DNA from: a virus
Virus record (IMG/VR): IMGVR_UViG_3300017708_000776
Coordinates: 1-62,649 of that record
Strand: one strand, 5' to 3'
DNA: 62,649 nucleotides
Below are positions 34,606-42,909 of this stretch, piece by piece. The notes beneath the pieces were generated by a model. That model saw nothing but the letters and a program-made list of their open reading frames with translations. It did not search any database and was not told where the DNA came from. The position numbers were made by a program, and so were the translations under genes. Every line of letters begins with the position of its first letter. The stretch's first letter is position 1.

Positions 34606-35040
34606 TTATGTTGGTTTAGGTGTGTCTATTCTTTTAAATGAAAAGTTTAAACCTTGACTGATTTGTGGATCTGCCTTGATTGAAACCGTATCACTTGAAT
34701 CAATTGATGCATCATACATGACTATCGTACTTGCACCATGTAGTAATGTTCCATATGTTGTTAATGTTGCGGTGTCTCCATCATGGGACACATAAATTTG
34801 TTGTGCTTGGTGTTCACTATCGCCATCAGTATTACAACTGATTGTATAGAATGCAGAACGAATAGCAGTACCATCAAAAGTATTGATAGTTCCTTCATTT
34901 GAGTCTGCAAGAGTTGCAGTACCTACAACGACCTCTACTGTCTCTGTAAATGATGCGTCTCTTTCACTTCTTAATTTTACTGCCCCAGAACTCTGGGTTT
35001 CGAACGAAGATGCTATTTGTCTATTCTTTGTACCCATCAT
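34606..35040 (-). CDS. Hypothetical structural protein (about 144 aa)
   Basis: Two adjacent ATG codons (35040 and 35037) compete; the first overlaps the previous stop as ATGA, the second has better spacing from GGAG. It reads KNRQIASSFETQSSGAVKLR, then a beta-rich body with IYVSHDGDTATLTTYGTLL and a short Lys/Pro tail. No known family. Context between fibre-cluster genes suggests a virion component. Confidence 0.68.
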   Translation of the reverse strand: MMGTKNRQIASSFETQSSGAVKLRSERDASFTETVEVVVGTATLADSNEGTINTFDGTAIRSAFYTISCNTDGDSEHQAQQIYVSHDGDTATLTTYGTLLHGASTIVMYDASIDSSDTVSIKADPQISQGLNFSFKRIDTPKPT

Positions 35041-35429
35041 GAACTCCAAGTCTGTATTGCAGGGTTTCCACCACTTTCGGCATTGGCAAGTTGTACCCTT
35101 AGTGTGCTTACTAAATTGTTTGCAGAATCTGCAGTATTTTGTGCCACTGCAACTTCATTAATCGGACTGTTTAAAACGTGTGTGTCTACAAGAGTATAGT
35201 TTTTAAAATAATCCGAATCTATTGGATTACCCGAATCAATCAAAGTATGACTTTGCAAAGCAGTGTAGTTAGAATCACCAACATTGTAAAGAGATACAAT
35301 CACTTCATTATTTTTAATTAAAATATAACTTGAATCTCCATAGATATAATCATTCTGATTACTATCATCCTGACTCCATGGAGTATCCATGTGATATGTT
35401 GAATCCGTATAACCTGTTCTTGTAGGCAT
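35037..35429 (-). CDS. Hypothetical structural protein (130 aa)
   Basis: Polar protein rich in Asp, Ser, Asn and Tyr: RTGYTDSTYHMDTPWSQDD, VIVSLYNVGDSNYTALQSHT, then helical VAVAQNTADSANNLVSTLRV. It ends at the start of the next gene (ATGA). It is preceded by 3 bases after the Tyr/Asn-rich 406-residue protein. Probably virion-associated by context; no recognised domain. Confidence 0.66.
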   Translation of the reverse strand: MPTRTGYTDSTYHMDTPWSQDDSNQNDYIYGDSSYILIKNNEVIVSLYNVGDSNYTALQSHTLIDSGNPIDSDYFKNYTLVDTHVLNSPINEVAVAQNTADSANNLVSTLRVQLANAESGGNPAIQTWSS

Positions 35430-35432
35430 TTA

Positions 35433-36653
35433 TTAGGTTCCGCCCTCTGGGAATAAGTAAACTGCACTGTTAGAGTGTGCGTGATCAGGCCCCCATTCGT
35501 AAGTATAACCAGTACTTGAGGTATCTAACCCTCCGACTTTATATACTCTGAATGCTCTATATGCATTACCATCACCATCGACTACACGTTCACCACTATA
35601 AAAAGAATCATCAGCAGTTCTCCACATACCTATTAATCTTGCCCATTCTTTATAATCTATATGATCGTTTCCTAATCTTACGTTTCCGATATGAGGACAA
35701 AACAATAAAGGTTGCATTACAAATCCTTTATCACCATTTGATAATGGGGTTCTTCCGTACATTGCATACCAAGAGGGTGGCATAACAGAGGCATAAGAAT
35801 CGTATGCAGTAGTGGAAGAGTATTGACCCATCTGATAAGATGAGGTCATACTGTCATAGTGGTTACTACCATTCATAGAGTTCTTTCCATACATCTGAAC
35901 TTTACCAAAAAGATTTCCCGACTGTGTACCAGAAGTATTAGTTTTTCCAATCGTATTATTAAACTCTAGGTTATATTCTGCGTGATAAATTGCCACTGTA
36001 GGACAGTGATATGGAAAATTTGATCTAGTATAATTATCATAATTTGATTGATACTCTTGGTCAACCATTGCAAAAAACATGTCTGGAGCACTTGTGTCAT
36101 ATGGACTTATATTAAGTTTAAGCACAAAAACCTTATCGTTGACAATTCCTTCTATTGAATGCCAATAATATGGAGTGTTATAACTAATTGATGGATCGCT
36201 TGAAGACCCACCATCCAACCACCCAGACGTAGAGTTAGGAAATCTATTACTCATTCCATTTTTACTATTCGACATATTTGTGCCCATTCTTGGAACCATG
36301 TTATATGTACCATTTGTGTCGAGGGAAAATCCTCTCTGCATATCGGCATTTGTATTGTCTTGAAGATATCCATGATGTCTTTTATAAAACTGAAAAAAGT
36401 ACTCATCACTTGCATCACTCGAACCGACATTATTATAAGCATTAGTCGTGTGGTATATACCAGTGCTTGGTCTAGCACCAGTTATAATAGATGCACTTTG
36501 ATTAAAGTAAGACGAATCAAGACCAGCTGTGGTAGTGATGGAACCCAGAATAACATTCATGAGATCTGACAATACATATCTTTTGTGGGATGCGTAGTTC
36601 ATATTTGTTGAACCACCAAACGCTGTACTGTTTGTTACTAATTTAAAATACAT
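35433..36653 (-). CDS. Tyr/Asn/Ser-rich structural protein (406 aa)
   Basis: The ATG at 36653, sharing TAATG with the previous stop, gives a protein starting MYFKLVTNSTAFGGSTN. It is rich in Tyr, Asn, Ser and Met, as in SNRFPNSTSGWLDGGSSSDP and SNYDNYTRSNFPYHCPT, and ends in a more ordered segment with FRVYKVGGLDTSSTGYTYEW. Its composition resembles the Tyr-rich parts of the 1899-residue protein. I recognise no family; it is likely a surface-exposed tail or head protein. Confidence 0.7.
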   Translation of the reverse strand: MYFKLVTNSTAFGGSTNMNYASHKRYVLSDLMNVILGSITTTAGLDSSYFNQSASIITGARPSTGIYHTTNAYNNVGSSDASDEYFFQFYKRHHGYLQDNTNADMQRGFSLDTNGTYNMVPRMGTNMSNSKNGMSNRFPNSTSGWLDGGSSSDPSISYNTPYYWHSIEGIVNDKVFVLKLNISPYDTSAPDMFFAMVDQEYQSNYDNYTRSNFPYHCPTVAIYHAEYNLEFNNTIGKTNTSGTQSGNLFGKVQMYGKNSMNGSNHYDSMTSSYQMGQYSSTTAYDSYASVMPPSWYAMYGRTPLSNGDKGFVMQPLLFCPHIGNVRLGNDHIDYKEWARLIGMWRTADDSFYSGERVVDGDGNAYRAFRVYKVGGLDTSSTGYTYEWGPDHAHSNSAVYLFPEGGT

Positions 36654-36904
36654 TACTCTGTTACCTCTACACAATCTGAGGAGAGTTGGATCTCTCCAGC
36701 TGAATCTTCCCATGTTGCAATACCTGTATAAACGGTTCCTGCCCATGTACCAAAAGATTTCGGGTGACTTAAACTTGAATTAGTGAATCTGTTTAATATT
36801 TTTTCTTCAGTGGCGTCTTCAATTTTGTACAGAACGATATTCTCGCTACTGTCATACCCATACTGTTTCGCCAATGCTGACTTATGTTCTGCGCTTAACG
36901 CCAT
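36653..36904 (-). CDS. Small hypothetical protein (83 aa)
   Basis: Begins MALSAEHKSALAKQYGYDSS and continues with a basic/acidic helix (EDATEEKILNRFTNSS) and a beta-rich end. The start has AGGAGA upstream. Located in the fibre gene run, 10 bases after the cupredoxin-bearing fibre gene. No family recognised. Confidence 0.7.
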   Translation of the reverse strand: MALSAEHKSALAKQYGYDSSENIVLYKIEDATEEKILNRFTNSSLSHPKSFGTWAGTVYTGIATWEDSAGEIQLSSDCVEVTE

Positions 36905-36914
36905 TGGTATTCTC

Positions 36915-38594
36915 CTATTTGTATACTATAACCAAACTTAAATTCTGACCTTCTGTTCCAGTAGATCCTACTTGAGTGATATCAACTGTTAGATAATCAC
37001 CTGCATTCATTGTTGTTGTTAATCCTGTTAAAGATCCGTTAGTAGCACCTGCAGCGATTGAAGGTGTTGCTATTGATGATCCATTCTTATTTACTCTAAG
37101 GTTTAAACTAGCACCTGCAGGTGCAGTTTGTACGTATGCACTCATACTTTGTATTGTAAGTGCTCTTGGCGCATACCATCTTGCAGTTCCATTCAATACA
37201 TATAATGTCTGGTTCTGAGTAAGAGTTGTGTGTTGTTCTGTACTACCAACTCTTGCAGTCACATAATCCGAGTCTACTACTGCAGAAATATTTGCTCTTG
37301 CACTAATATAATCTGAATCAATTACTTCAGAAACATTTGTTGATGACAATCTGGAACTTACATAGTTTGAGTCTACAATCGCAGAGACAGAACCAGAGTC
37401 CACTCCACTAACTCTTGCATTCACATAGTTTGAGTCTACAATCGCAGAGACAGAACCAGAATCTACACCACTGACTCTCGCGTTTATATAACTTGAATCA
37501 ATTAAACTTAGAGCAACTGACGAGTCTATTGCTCTCTCATCAATCTCTTCTCTTACTCTAGTAACAAAAGATGGCGTTTTATCCATGTAATGACCTAAGT
37601 CTTGAGGTTCATACTTACCTTTTGTTGGATTCCAAGCTAAACACATTTGACCAACAATCTTTGGTGACTCTTTTAATCTTATACGAGTCTTGTGTTGTTC
37701 TTGTGCGTGTTGAAAATATATGTAAGTTTCTCCGTCACCACTAGAGTCAACTTTTAAATCTTTTATTGTAAGTGTACCATTCATCGCTTGGTGATTACCA
37801 CATTGATATCCCAATGTGTCTGGTGCGTCTGCAGGAACTACGAATGTCAAGGTTGCATCTGTACCAGAACTACCCTGTGCTCTAGAGTTGGTTACACCAC
37901 TTGTATATTCTCCACCGTAGGTAGTCGCTGCAAATTCACCATTGCTATCCGTTGTAAGATAAAATGGATGTCCACTTGTGGTAGAATCTAGAACAAAGTT
38001 ATATGTATTACCTCTGTACAGAGGCCCAAGTTCTGGATTACTTCCAGTAGCAATACCAGAGAAAGTATATGCACCTGTCTCTGCACCAATGTTATATGTT
38101 TGCGTAGAACTGTTTAGTGTTAGCATCGCTGGGGTTATGGTTGCAGGAACTTGCCATGTAAGTCTTTGTACTTTTTGTGGTGTATCTGTAATACCTTCAA
38201 ACGCAACTGTAAAACTACTATCGTATGTTACCCAGTCTACTAGGTTTGCATCGCCTGGTTCTTCAATCCATTTCATTTTTATAGAGTGCGTCTGCGTAGA
38301 GTTTCCGTTTGTGTTGTACGCGGCAAAGTTATCAAGTTGGTATGTACCTCGTTTATAGAGAGGTATTTCATTTTCCATAGACAAACTAATTGGTTCTCTT
38401 GCATATGGTAATGTTGTTGGATTCCAACTCCATAACCAATGAGCATTCTGACCTGCACCTCGAACATCAGTCGCAAAGTTTAATGTCTCTGGGTCGATAG
38501 TATTGTCTATCATTCCTGAGAGTCTATCTGATGATATGTTACCTGCAGAATCTTTAACTAAACTTGCGAGTCTTCTATTTCTTGATATTGCCAT
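36915..38594 (-). CDS. Fibre protein with cupredoxin-like domain and IDS-x-YV repeats
   Basis: A 559-residue modular protein. N-terminal AISRNRRLASLVKDSAGNIS is the same type of anchor as in the tail-tip paralogues. Residues about 190-280 look like a cupredoxin: YRGNTYNFVLD, SGHPFYL (H209) and YQCGNHQAMNG (C265, H268, M271). That is a full type 1 copper ligand set with the C-x2-H-x2-M spacing of amicyanin. Residues about 360-450 hold IDSxYVNARVSG repeats, two of them a nearly exact 63-base duplication. The end is a beta domain with SLNLRVNKNGSSI. Confidence 0.78.
   Translation of the reverse strand: MAISRNRRLASLVKDSAGNISSDRLSGMIDNTIDPETLNFATDVRGAGQNAHWLWSWNPTTLPYAREPISLSMENEIPLYKRGTYQLDNFAAYNTNGNSTQTHSIKMKWIEEPGDANLVDWVTYDSSFTVAFEGITDTPQKVQRLTWQVPATITPAMLTLNSSTQTYNIGAETGAYTFSGIATGSNPELGPLYRGNTYNFVLDSTTSGHPFYLTTDSNGEFAATTYGGEYTSGVTNSRAQGSSGTDATLTFVVPADAPDTLGYQCGNHQAMNGTLTIKDLKVDSSGDGETYIYFQHAQEQHKTRIRLKESPKIVGQMCLAWNPTKGKYEPQDLGHYMDKTPSFVTRVREEIDERAIDSSVALSLIDSSYINARVSGVDSGSVSAIVDSNYVNARVSGVDSGSVSAIVDSNYVSSRLSSTNVSEVIDSDYISARANISAVVDSDYVTARVGSTEQHTTLTQNQTLYVLNGTARWYAPRALTIQSMSAYVQTAPAGASLNLRVNKNGSSIATPSIAAGATNGSLTGLTTTMNAGDYLTVDITQVGSTGTEGQNLSLVIVYK
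37360..37485 (-). repeat. 63-bp tandem duplication within the fibre gene
   Basis: Two copies, 37360-37422 and 37423-37485, differ at only a few bases and encode 21 residues each (SNYVNARVSGVDSGSVSAIV plus one). The repeat keeps the frame, so it lengthens the fibre shaft by one unit. Confidence 0.88.
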
Positions 38595-38598
38595 TCTT

Positions 38599-39159
38599 CT
38601 ATCCCACAGTTCCAGTTACACTAAACGAATCAGTTATTGCGCCAGTAGGTGATACAGTTTTTAATTCAAAATAACTAAACCTAAAAGATGCGGCGAAGGT
38701 AATAAATTCTGTACCACTTGCAGTTGATAAGAATTGGATATCTCCTAATGATGTAGGCATCGCATCTATATATCTAACTTGCATTGTTGTGTTGTTATGA
38801 CTTGACATGATAGACAATGTGATATCTGCATATGTAGGTGGTTTGTCTGCTTTTTGCATTCTAGTTTGGTTGTCGAGATTAGTTACCTGATTTCTTAGTA
38901 TCCATGAATACATTTCAGAATAACTTTCCATATTTTCATCCAAAAGAATATCACAAGATAATTCGTTTATGGTTAATGACTCGCCAGGAAATGGTATACC
39001 CGCCATCCTTCTTACAGGCATTTCTGCAGAAGGCATTATCAGGCCTGGATGCGTAACCTGTTGACAAAAGAATTCCAAGTTAGGAAAGTTCTTCCTGTCG
39101 ATAACTAGTTTAAAACTAGTAGGTTGTAAGTAATTAAAATTGTCTGTTAGATCTGCCAT
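38599..39159 (-). CDS. Tail-tube-family protein (gp19-like paralogue)
   Basis: A 186-residue protein with FKLVIDRKNFPNLEFFCQQV, then PGESLTINELSCDILLDENM and EMYSWILRNQV, the strand-helix order of tail-tube proteins of the T4 gp19/gp54 type. A second, canonical gp19 is encoded at 44525-45052. This copy lies directly under a late promoter placed after gp23 and lacks a ribosome-binding site. It may be a tail-tube initiator or a specialised tube subunit. Confidence 0.72.
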   Translation of the reverse strand: MADLTDNFNYLQPTSFKLVIDRKNFPNLEFFCQQVTHPGLIMPSAEMPVRRMAGIPFPGESLTINELSCDILLDENMESYSEMYSWILRNQVTNLDNQTRMQKADKPPTYADITLSIMSSHNNTTMQVRYIDAMPTSLGDIQFLSTASGTEFITFAASFRFSYFELKTVSPTGAITDSFSVTGTVG

Positions 39160-39164
39160 AACAC

Positions 39165-39172
39165 TATTTATA
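39165..39172 (-). promoter_or_regulatory. T4-type late promoter TATAAATA, probably giving a leaderless mRNA
   Basis: Exact TATAAATA on the minus strand, only five bases before the ATG at 39159. If transcription starts six bases after the element, as at T4 late promoters, the A of the ATG is the first base of the message. It would feed the whole fibre operon down to 34606. Confidence 0.78.
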
Positions 39173-39184
39173 CAAAAAAAGAGT

Positions 39185-39211
39185 TAAAAAAAAGGTGGGG
39201 AAAACCCCACC
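39185..39211 (-). terminator. Rho-independent terminator after gp23
   Basis: A perfect seven-pair stem, GGTGGGG with CCCCACC at 39194-39211 and a four-base loop, followed on the minus strand by eight T residues (39186-39193). It ends capsid transcription 25 bases after the gp23 stop and separates it from the late promoter at 39165. An A-rich run on the other side means it could also act on plus-strand transcripts. Confidence 0.92.
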
Positions 39212-39235
39212 TCTTTATTTTTTTTTAAGTAGTAC

Positions 39236-40561
39236 TTATGATCCGAGGATGTTATCCACGCGGAAAATACGGTAGTACTGGTTAGTCTTGGATGTTGCAA
39301 GACCATCGTTAGGTGTTGATCCAACGTATGGGTTTGAGACCATGCCGTAGCGAGTCTTAAAACCAATTTTTGGTTGGAATGTTTCTTCACCAACTGCACG
39401 AACCATTGTTAATGGTACGTATGGGCAATAGAATACACCTGCGTCATATGGGTTAGTACCCTTATAACCTACGTTACAGTAATCTACTGTTGCGTATGGA
39501 TCGATATACACTCTCATGCGTCCGTTAAGAACACCTGCGAATGTGTTACCTGTGTCATCAACATTTAAGTTTACGTTCATTGCAGGAGCGTAATCTAACA
39601 TGCCTGATGCTGCAAGTGCGGAAGCAACGTCAGAAGAACACACCATGAAGTTACCTTTACCTCTACGTGTTTCTTTTGCAATTGTGTTTGCTTCACGTTC
39701 GATCTGAATGATCAGACCTTTGATACGTTCAATCGACCAACGACCATCAGCATCATTTGATAAATCAAAGATACCGTTTGTTGTTGTGTTTGATGTTGTC
39801 GCACCAGTTTTCGCCTGAGCGTTAATTGTACGTACAACTTCGCGGTTGATCTCAGCCATGATCTCTGTTGACAAGATGTTTGCCAACTCTGTCTCTGCAT
39901 CAAGACCATGAATTGCTTTCAAGTCCTGTGCGAGTTCTAGTGAGTACTCAGCTTTTAACGCACGTGATTTCGCAGTCACGGTTGCTTTCTCAATGGTAAA
40001 ACCCATTTCAGCGAAAGCAGAGTTAGGTGCGCCTGCACCTGATCCTAGACCTTCAGCATGATCTGTTGCCATACCACCACCGAAGTCTGCGGCAGCACCT
40101 GCAGAGTCAACTGCAGCTAGTGTACCAAGACCTGATGTGTCGTTTGATTGTGTTGATGCTGAGTCACCTGAGAAACCAGATACTGGTTCGTTGATTGCAA
40201 GTGCTTCATCACCTGAAGTTGCGCCAGCACGTGTAGTTTTGTACTGTGACTTCATTGCGAAGATCAGACCAGTTGGGCCTGACATAGGTTGCACACCACA
40301 GATGTCGTATGCCATTAGGTTTGGCATTGCACGTCTTACTAGTGCGATAAGAACTGGATTCCAGTTTGCAACATTCGCATTGTTGTTTGTTGGCACAGCT
40401 TCGTGTAGTTGCTGTGACTGTTCGTTCATTTCACGTTCTTGGTTTTCCAAGATCGCTGCAGTTACTGCTTTACGATGGTTATCAGTGATTGCGCCTGCTG
40501 ACTCTTCGTTCAAGACTGGCGCCCACTTTTCCATCAACTTGTCATATGATGCTGTCATCAT
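39236..40561 (-). CDS. gp23: Major capsid protein (gp23)
   Basis: HK97-fold capsid hexamer subunit. About 441 residues (T4: 521 before cleavage), typical of marine T4-like gp23. Conserved parts are WNPVLIALVRRAMPNLMAYD, VQPMSGPTGLIFAMKSQY, FTIEKATVTAKSRALKAEYS and a C-terminal GFKTRYGMVSNPYV. I place the start at the ATG at 40561 (GGGAG upstream). The N-terminal 60-odd residues before the prohead cleavage site would be removed by gp21. A terminator follows directly. Confidence 0.97.
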   Translation of the reverse strand: MMTASYDKLMEKWAPVLNEESAGAITDNHRKAVTAAILENQEREMNEQSQQLHEAVPTNNNANVANWNPVLIALVRRAMPNLMAYDICGVQPMSGPTGLIFAMKSQYKTTRAGATSGDEALAINEPVSGFSGDSASTQSNDTSGLGTLAAVDSAGAAADFGGGMATDHAEGLGSGAGAPNSAFAEMGFTIEKATVTAKSRALKAEYSLELAQDLKAIHGLDAETELANILSTEIMAEINREVVRTINAQAKTGATTSNTTTNGIFDLSNDADGRWSIERIKGLIIQIEREANTIAKETRRGKGNFMVCSSDVASALAASGMLDYAPAMNVNLNVDDTGNTFAGVLNGRMRVYIDPYATVDYCNVGYKGTNPYDAGVFYCPYVPLTMVRAVGEETFQPKIGFKTRYGMVSNPYVGSTPNDGLATSKTNQYYRIFRVDNILGS

Positions 40562-40576
40562 TTTTTGGACTCCCAA

Positions 40577-41635
40577 TTATTTGTTAGTTTTTTGGATTGC
40601 TGATAGGTACTGAGCCATCATGTCAGATGTTGCTTCTACTACAGCATCACCGTCTTCGACTGCTTCTTCAATATCAGCAGACTCAGTAGTTTTCTTTGTG
40701 AAGTATGATTCTTTGATTGTATTTACTTTTTCTGCGAAAGTTTCTTCGTTATCAAAGTCTACATCTTCGGCGAGTTTTTTAAGTTTTTCAACTTGTGTTG
40801 CTGCAAGACCTTCTGCCGCTTCAGCGATGATTGCATCACGCTTTAACGTTTCTAATTCTTCTTGCATTTCCATTTGCTTAGTAATTGCGTCATTAGAGGC
40901 AGCCTCTAACTCTTCAACTTCCGCAGACAATTGGTCAACTAGATCAACCTTAGACTCTGGTACTTCGATGTAAGATTCTGTAAACAGATCTTTCAGAGAG
41001 TTCATGAACGTCTCTGCAATCTCAGTGCGTAAACCAGTTTGGACGGCAACTTTGTTGTCTTCCATCCACTGCTCAACTACGTAGTTTAGGTAATTGTCAA
41101 CTTTCTCTACGAGATCGGATTTTGTAGAAGCAATTTCTTCTGCGAGTTCTTCATTGTATTTTTCTTCAAGACGATCAATCTCTTCAGACAATTTTGACTT
41201 TATTGCCGCTTCAAAGATTGTTTCTGCTTTACCTCTGAACTCATCGGATAGAGTTGCCTCTGATTCGACAAGTGCATTGAGGTCATCAGAGAAATCAACA
41301 GTCATATCTATTTCTGTTTTCTCTTCTGATTCCGCAACTACTTCGCCTTCAAGATCTTCAAATCCCTCTGCTTTGTACATGGCCATGAGTGATGCTTTAT
41401 TCATTCCACCCATTCTTTTTACCATGCCTGCCATTAATGCTGCTTTAGTTTTAGGCATTGGGTCTTGTTTGGTTTGGTCACCTTTACGCTTTGGGGCGCT
41501 TCCAGTAGCTTCACCTGCCTTATCTGTTGCAGCAATAGACTGTGCTTCTGCGTTTTTAGGATCGTGACCTTGTTGTTCCACAACTTCGTCTGTTACTTCG
41601 TCATGGAGTTCTTGATCCTGAACTTGTTCAGTCAT
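40577..41635 (-). CDS. gp22: Prohead core scaffold protein (gp22)
   Basis: Acidic, coiled-coil internal scaffold degraded during head maturation. The protein is about 352 residues, with long helices such as KSKLSEEIDRLEEKYNEELA and LVDQLSAEVEELEAASNDA and a C-terminal MMAQYLSAIQKTNK. The ATG at 41635 has an AAAAAGGAGTCTAAT site; an upstream ATG overlapping the gp21 stop is less well placed. It lies in T4 order between gp21 and gp23. The N-terminal 90 residues are Ala/Lys/Gln-rich. Confidence 0.92.
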   Translation of the reverse strand: MTEQVQDQELHDEVTDEVVEQQGHDPKNAEAQSIAATDKAGEATGSAPKRKGDQTKQDPMPKTKAALMAGMVKRMGGMNKASLMAMYKAEGFEDLEGEVVAESEEKTEIDMTVDFSDDLNALVESEATLSDEFRGKAETIFEAAIKSKLSEEIDRLEEKYNEELAEEIASTKSDLVEKVDNYLNYVVEQWMEDNKVAVQTGLRTEIAETFMNSLKDLFTESYIEVPESKVDLVDQLSAEVEELEAASNDAITKQMEMQEELETLKRDAIIAEAAEGLAATQVEKLKKLAEDVDFDNEETFAEKVNTIKESYFTKKTTESADIEEAVEDGDAVVEATSDMMAQYLSAIQKTNK

Positions 41636-41649
41636 ATTAGACTCCTTTT

Positions 41650-42309
41650 TCATTTAGTTTTGAGTAACGAGAGGAAATTCTTAAACTCACGAACCTGTGT
41701 CTCATAGAGATCAGTACGTGGAGCTTTCTTAATTTCAGTCTCCATTTGTTCAATTGTTTGTGCCTCGATAATACCGTTGTTCCAAACCCATTCTACACCT
41801 TCCATAACTCCATTAACAAATGCGCTAGGTGCGGATGGATCTTGAACAATATCTACTGCATTCAACATAAAGTCTTCCTGCACTACCATTGCGTCATTAC
41901 CGTTCTTCAAACTTCCCATACCACGAGTCGATACGCCTAGATTGACACCACCATCAAGCAGACCTTGTACGATCTTACCCATAGGAGTTTCCAATATAGT
42001 CGCTTTACCCACAACATCGTTCCCTTTCCATTTAAGAGATTCTATCTTGTGGGAAACCTTATCTAGATTTACAGTCGGCCCTTCTGGATGATTCAATTCA
42101 CCCACTGCCCTACCTTTTGAAACTTGTTCACCGTTATACTTGTCCAGTGCCTTTTCCATTACAGGTTTGGGATAAATCCGACCATTTCTATTCTTTTGTT
42201 CTGCTTGCATGAAGATACCTTCGATCATGTACTTCTTCTTCCCAGACTTCTCATCCTGTTCGGTGAGAACTTCTAGGTTTTGTTCGGTATATTCTGCAAT
42301 CAGTTTCAT
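41650..42309 (-). CDS. gp21: Prohead maturation protease (gp21)
   Basis: Serine protease that cleaves capsid and core proteins during head maturation. 219 residues (T4: 212). The motifs are AEQKNRNGRIYPKPVMEKAL, GRAVGELNHPEGPTV with candidate catalytic His74, and GVSTRGMGSL with candidate nucleophile Ser127, as expected for U9/S80-type phage prohead proteases. The gene overlaps its neighbour by 4 bases on the 5' side. Confidence 0.95.
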   Translation of the reverse strand: MKLIAEYTEQNLEVLTEQDEKSGKKKYMIEGIFMQAEQKNRNGRIYPKPVMEKALDKYNGEQVSKGRAVGELNHPEGPTVNLDKVSHKIESLKWKGNDVVGKATILETPMGKIVQGLLDGGVNLGVSTRGMGSLKNGNDAMVVQEDFMLNAVDIVQDPSAPSAFVNGVMEGVEWVWNNGIIEAQTIEQMETEIKKAPRTDLYETQVREFKNFLSLLKTK

Positions 42310-42518
42310 TTCTTTAATACCTTTATCATTTCAGATGCGGCCTTCTCTGCCTCACCTTTACTTTTGTATACGTCTAATCTGTCACCATCTACATAGGCGG
42401 CAAAACCCTTGGGTTCTTTATACACCATCATTTGGACGCGACCTATCTTCTTGTTAACGACAAGTTGACCTTTCGGTTTACGTCCTAGTGACTCTCTTAT
42501 TTGATCAAAAGTTTTCAT
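42306..42518 (-). CDS. Small protein at gp68 position
   Basis: A 70-residue basic protein, MKTFDQIRESLGRKPKGQLV, then YKEPKGFAAYVDGDRLDVYK. It lies between the gp67-like core protein and gp21, the place of gp68 in T4. No sequence similarity to T4 gp68 (141 aa) can be asserted; the small size and basic character suggest a minor prohead core protein. A late promoter lies just upstream. Confidence 0.68.
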   Translation of the reverse strand: MKTFDQIRESLGRKPKGQLVVNKKIGRVQMMVYKEPKGFAAYVDGDRLDVYKSKGEAEKAASEMIKVLKK

Positions 42519-42529
42519 TTAATTTATAT

Positions 42530-42537
42530 TATTTATA
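42530..42537 (-). promoter_or_regulatory. T4-type late promoter TATAAATA before the gp21-gp22-gp23 block
   Basis: Exact TATAAATA on the minus strand followed by a second similar TATAAATT. It lies 11 bases before the ATG at 42518, giving a very short leader for the head-maturation and capsid operon. Confidence 0.77.
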
Positions 42538-42555
42538 CTTTCTTGTTCTTTGACA

Positions 42556-42909
42556 TCAAGACTCTTCAGGTATCGGATCTTCTGACCCTTCTCCGTCTTC
42601 GTCATCCATTCCGACTTCCACATTATCACTGGGCTCTTGTATTCCCTCTTCGGCATCTTCCAAGGGTAACTCTCCCTCTTGCTCTTCCTCGCCATGTTCG
42701 TCATCCAATTCAAGTTCGAGTTGCTCATCATCTATATCTTCATCCTCAATGTTTTCCGCACCGTTATAGATTTGATCTGCTAGTTTAACTTTTTCCTGAT
42801 CCAAAACATCTTGAAGTTTTACTGACATCATGTCACCAAAAGTTTTATTTGCTTTGTTCCAGTCTTGATCCAATGCGTGTTGAATCATTGTTTGTGTATC
42901 TTCACTCAT
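42556..42909 (-). CDS. gp67: Acidic prohead core protein (gp67-like)
   Basis: 117 residues from the ATG at 42909, which overlaps gp20 by 8 bases; the longer frame starting at 42921 has poorer spacing. The first 55 residues are helical (MIQHALDQDWNKANKTFGDM, MSVKLQDVLDQEKVKLADQI), and the rest is almost entirely Glu/Asp (e.g. DEDIDDEQLELELDDEHGEE). This is the pattern of T4 gp67, an acidic core component cleaved to internal peptides. The length exceeds the 80 residues of T4. Confidence 0.8.
   Translation of the reverse strand: MSEDTQTMIQHALDQDWNKANKTFGDMMSVKLQDVLDQEKVKLADQIYNGAENIEDEDIDDEQLELELDDEHGEEEQEGELPLEDAEEGIQEPSDNVEVGMDDEDGEGSEDPIPEES

Noticed and set aside
40620-41567. Long Ser-rich plus-strand frames opposite gp22 (40620-40973, 41094-41567)
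   Set aside because: They are mirror frames of the Glu/Asp/Ala-rich gp22 scaffold; no promoter or start signal and low-complexity sequence.
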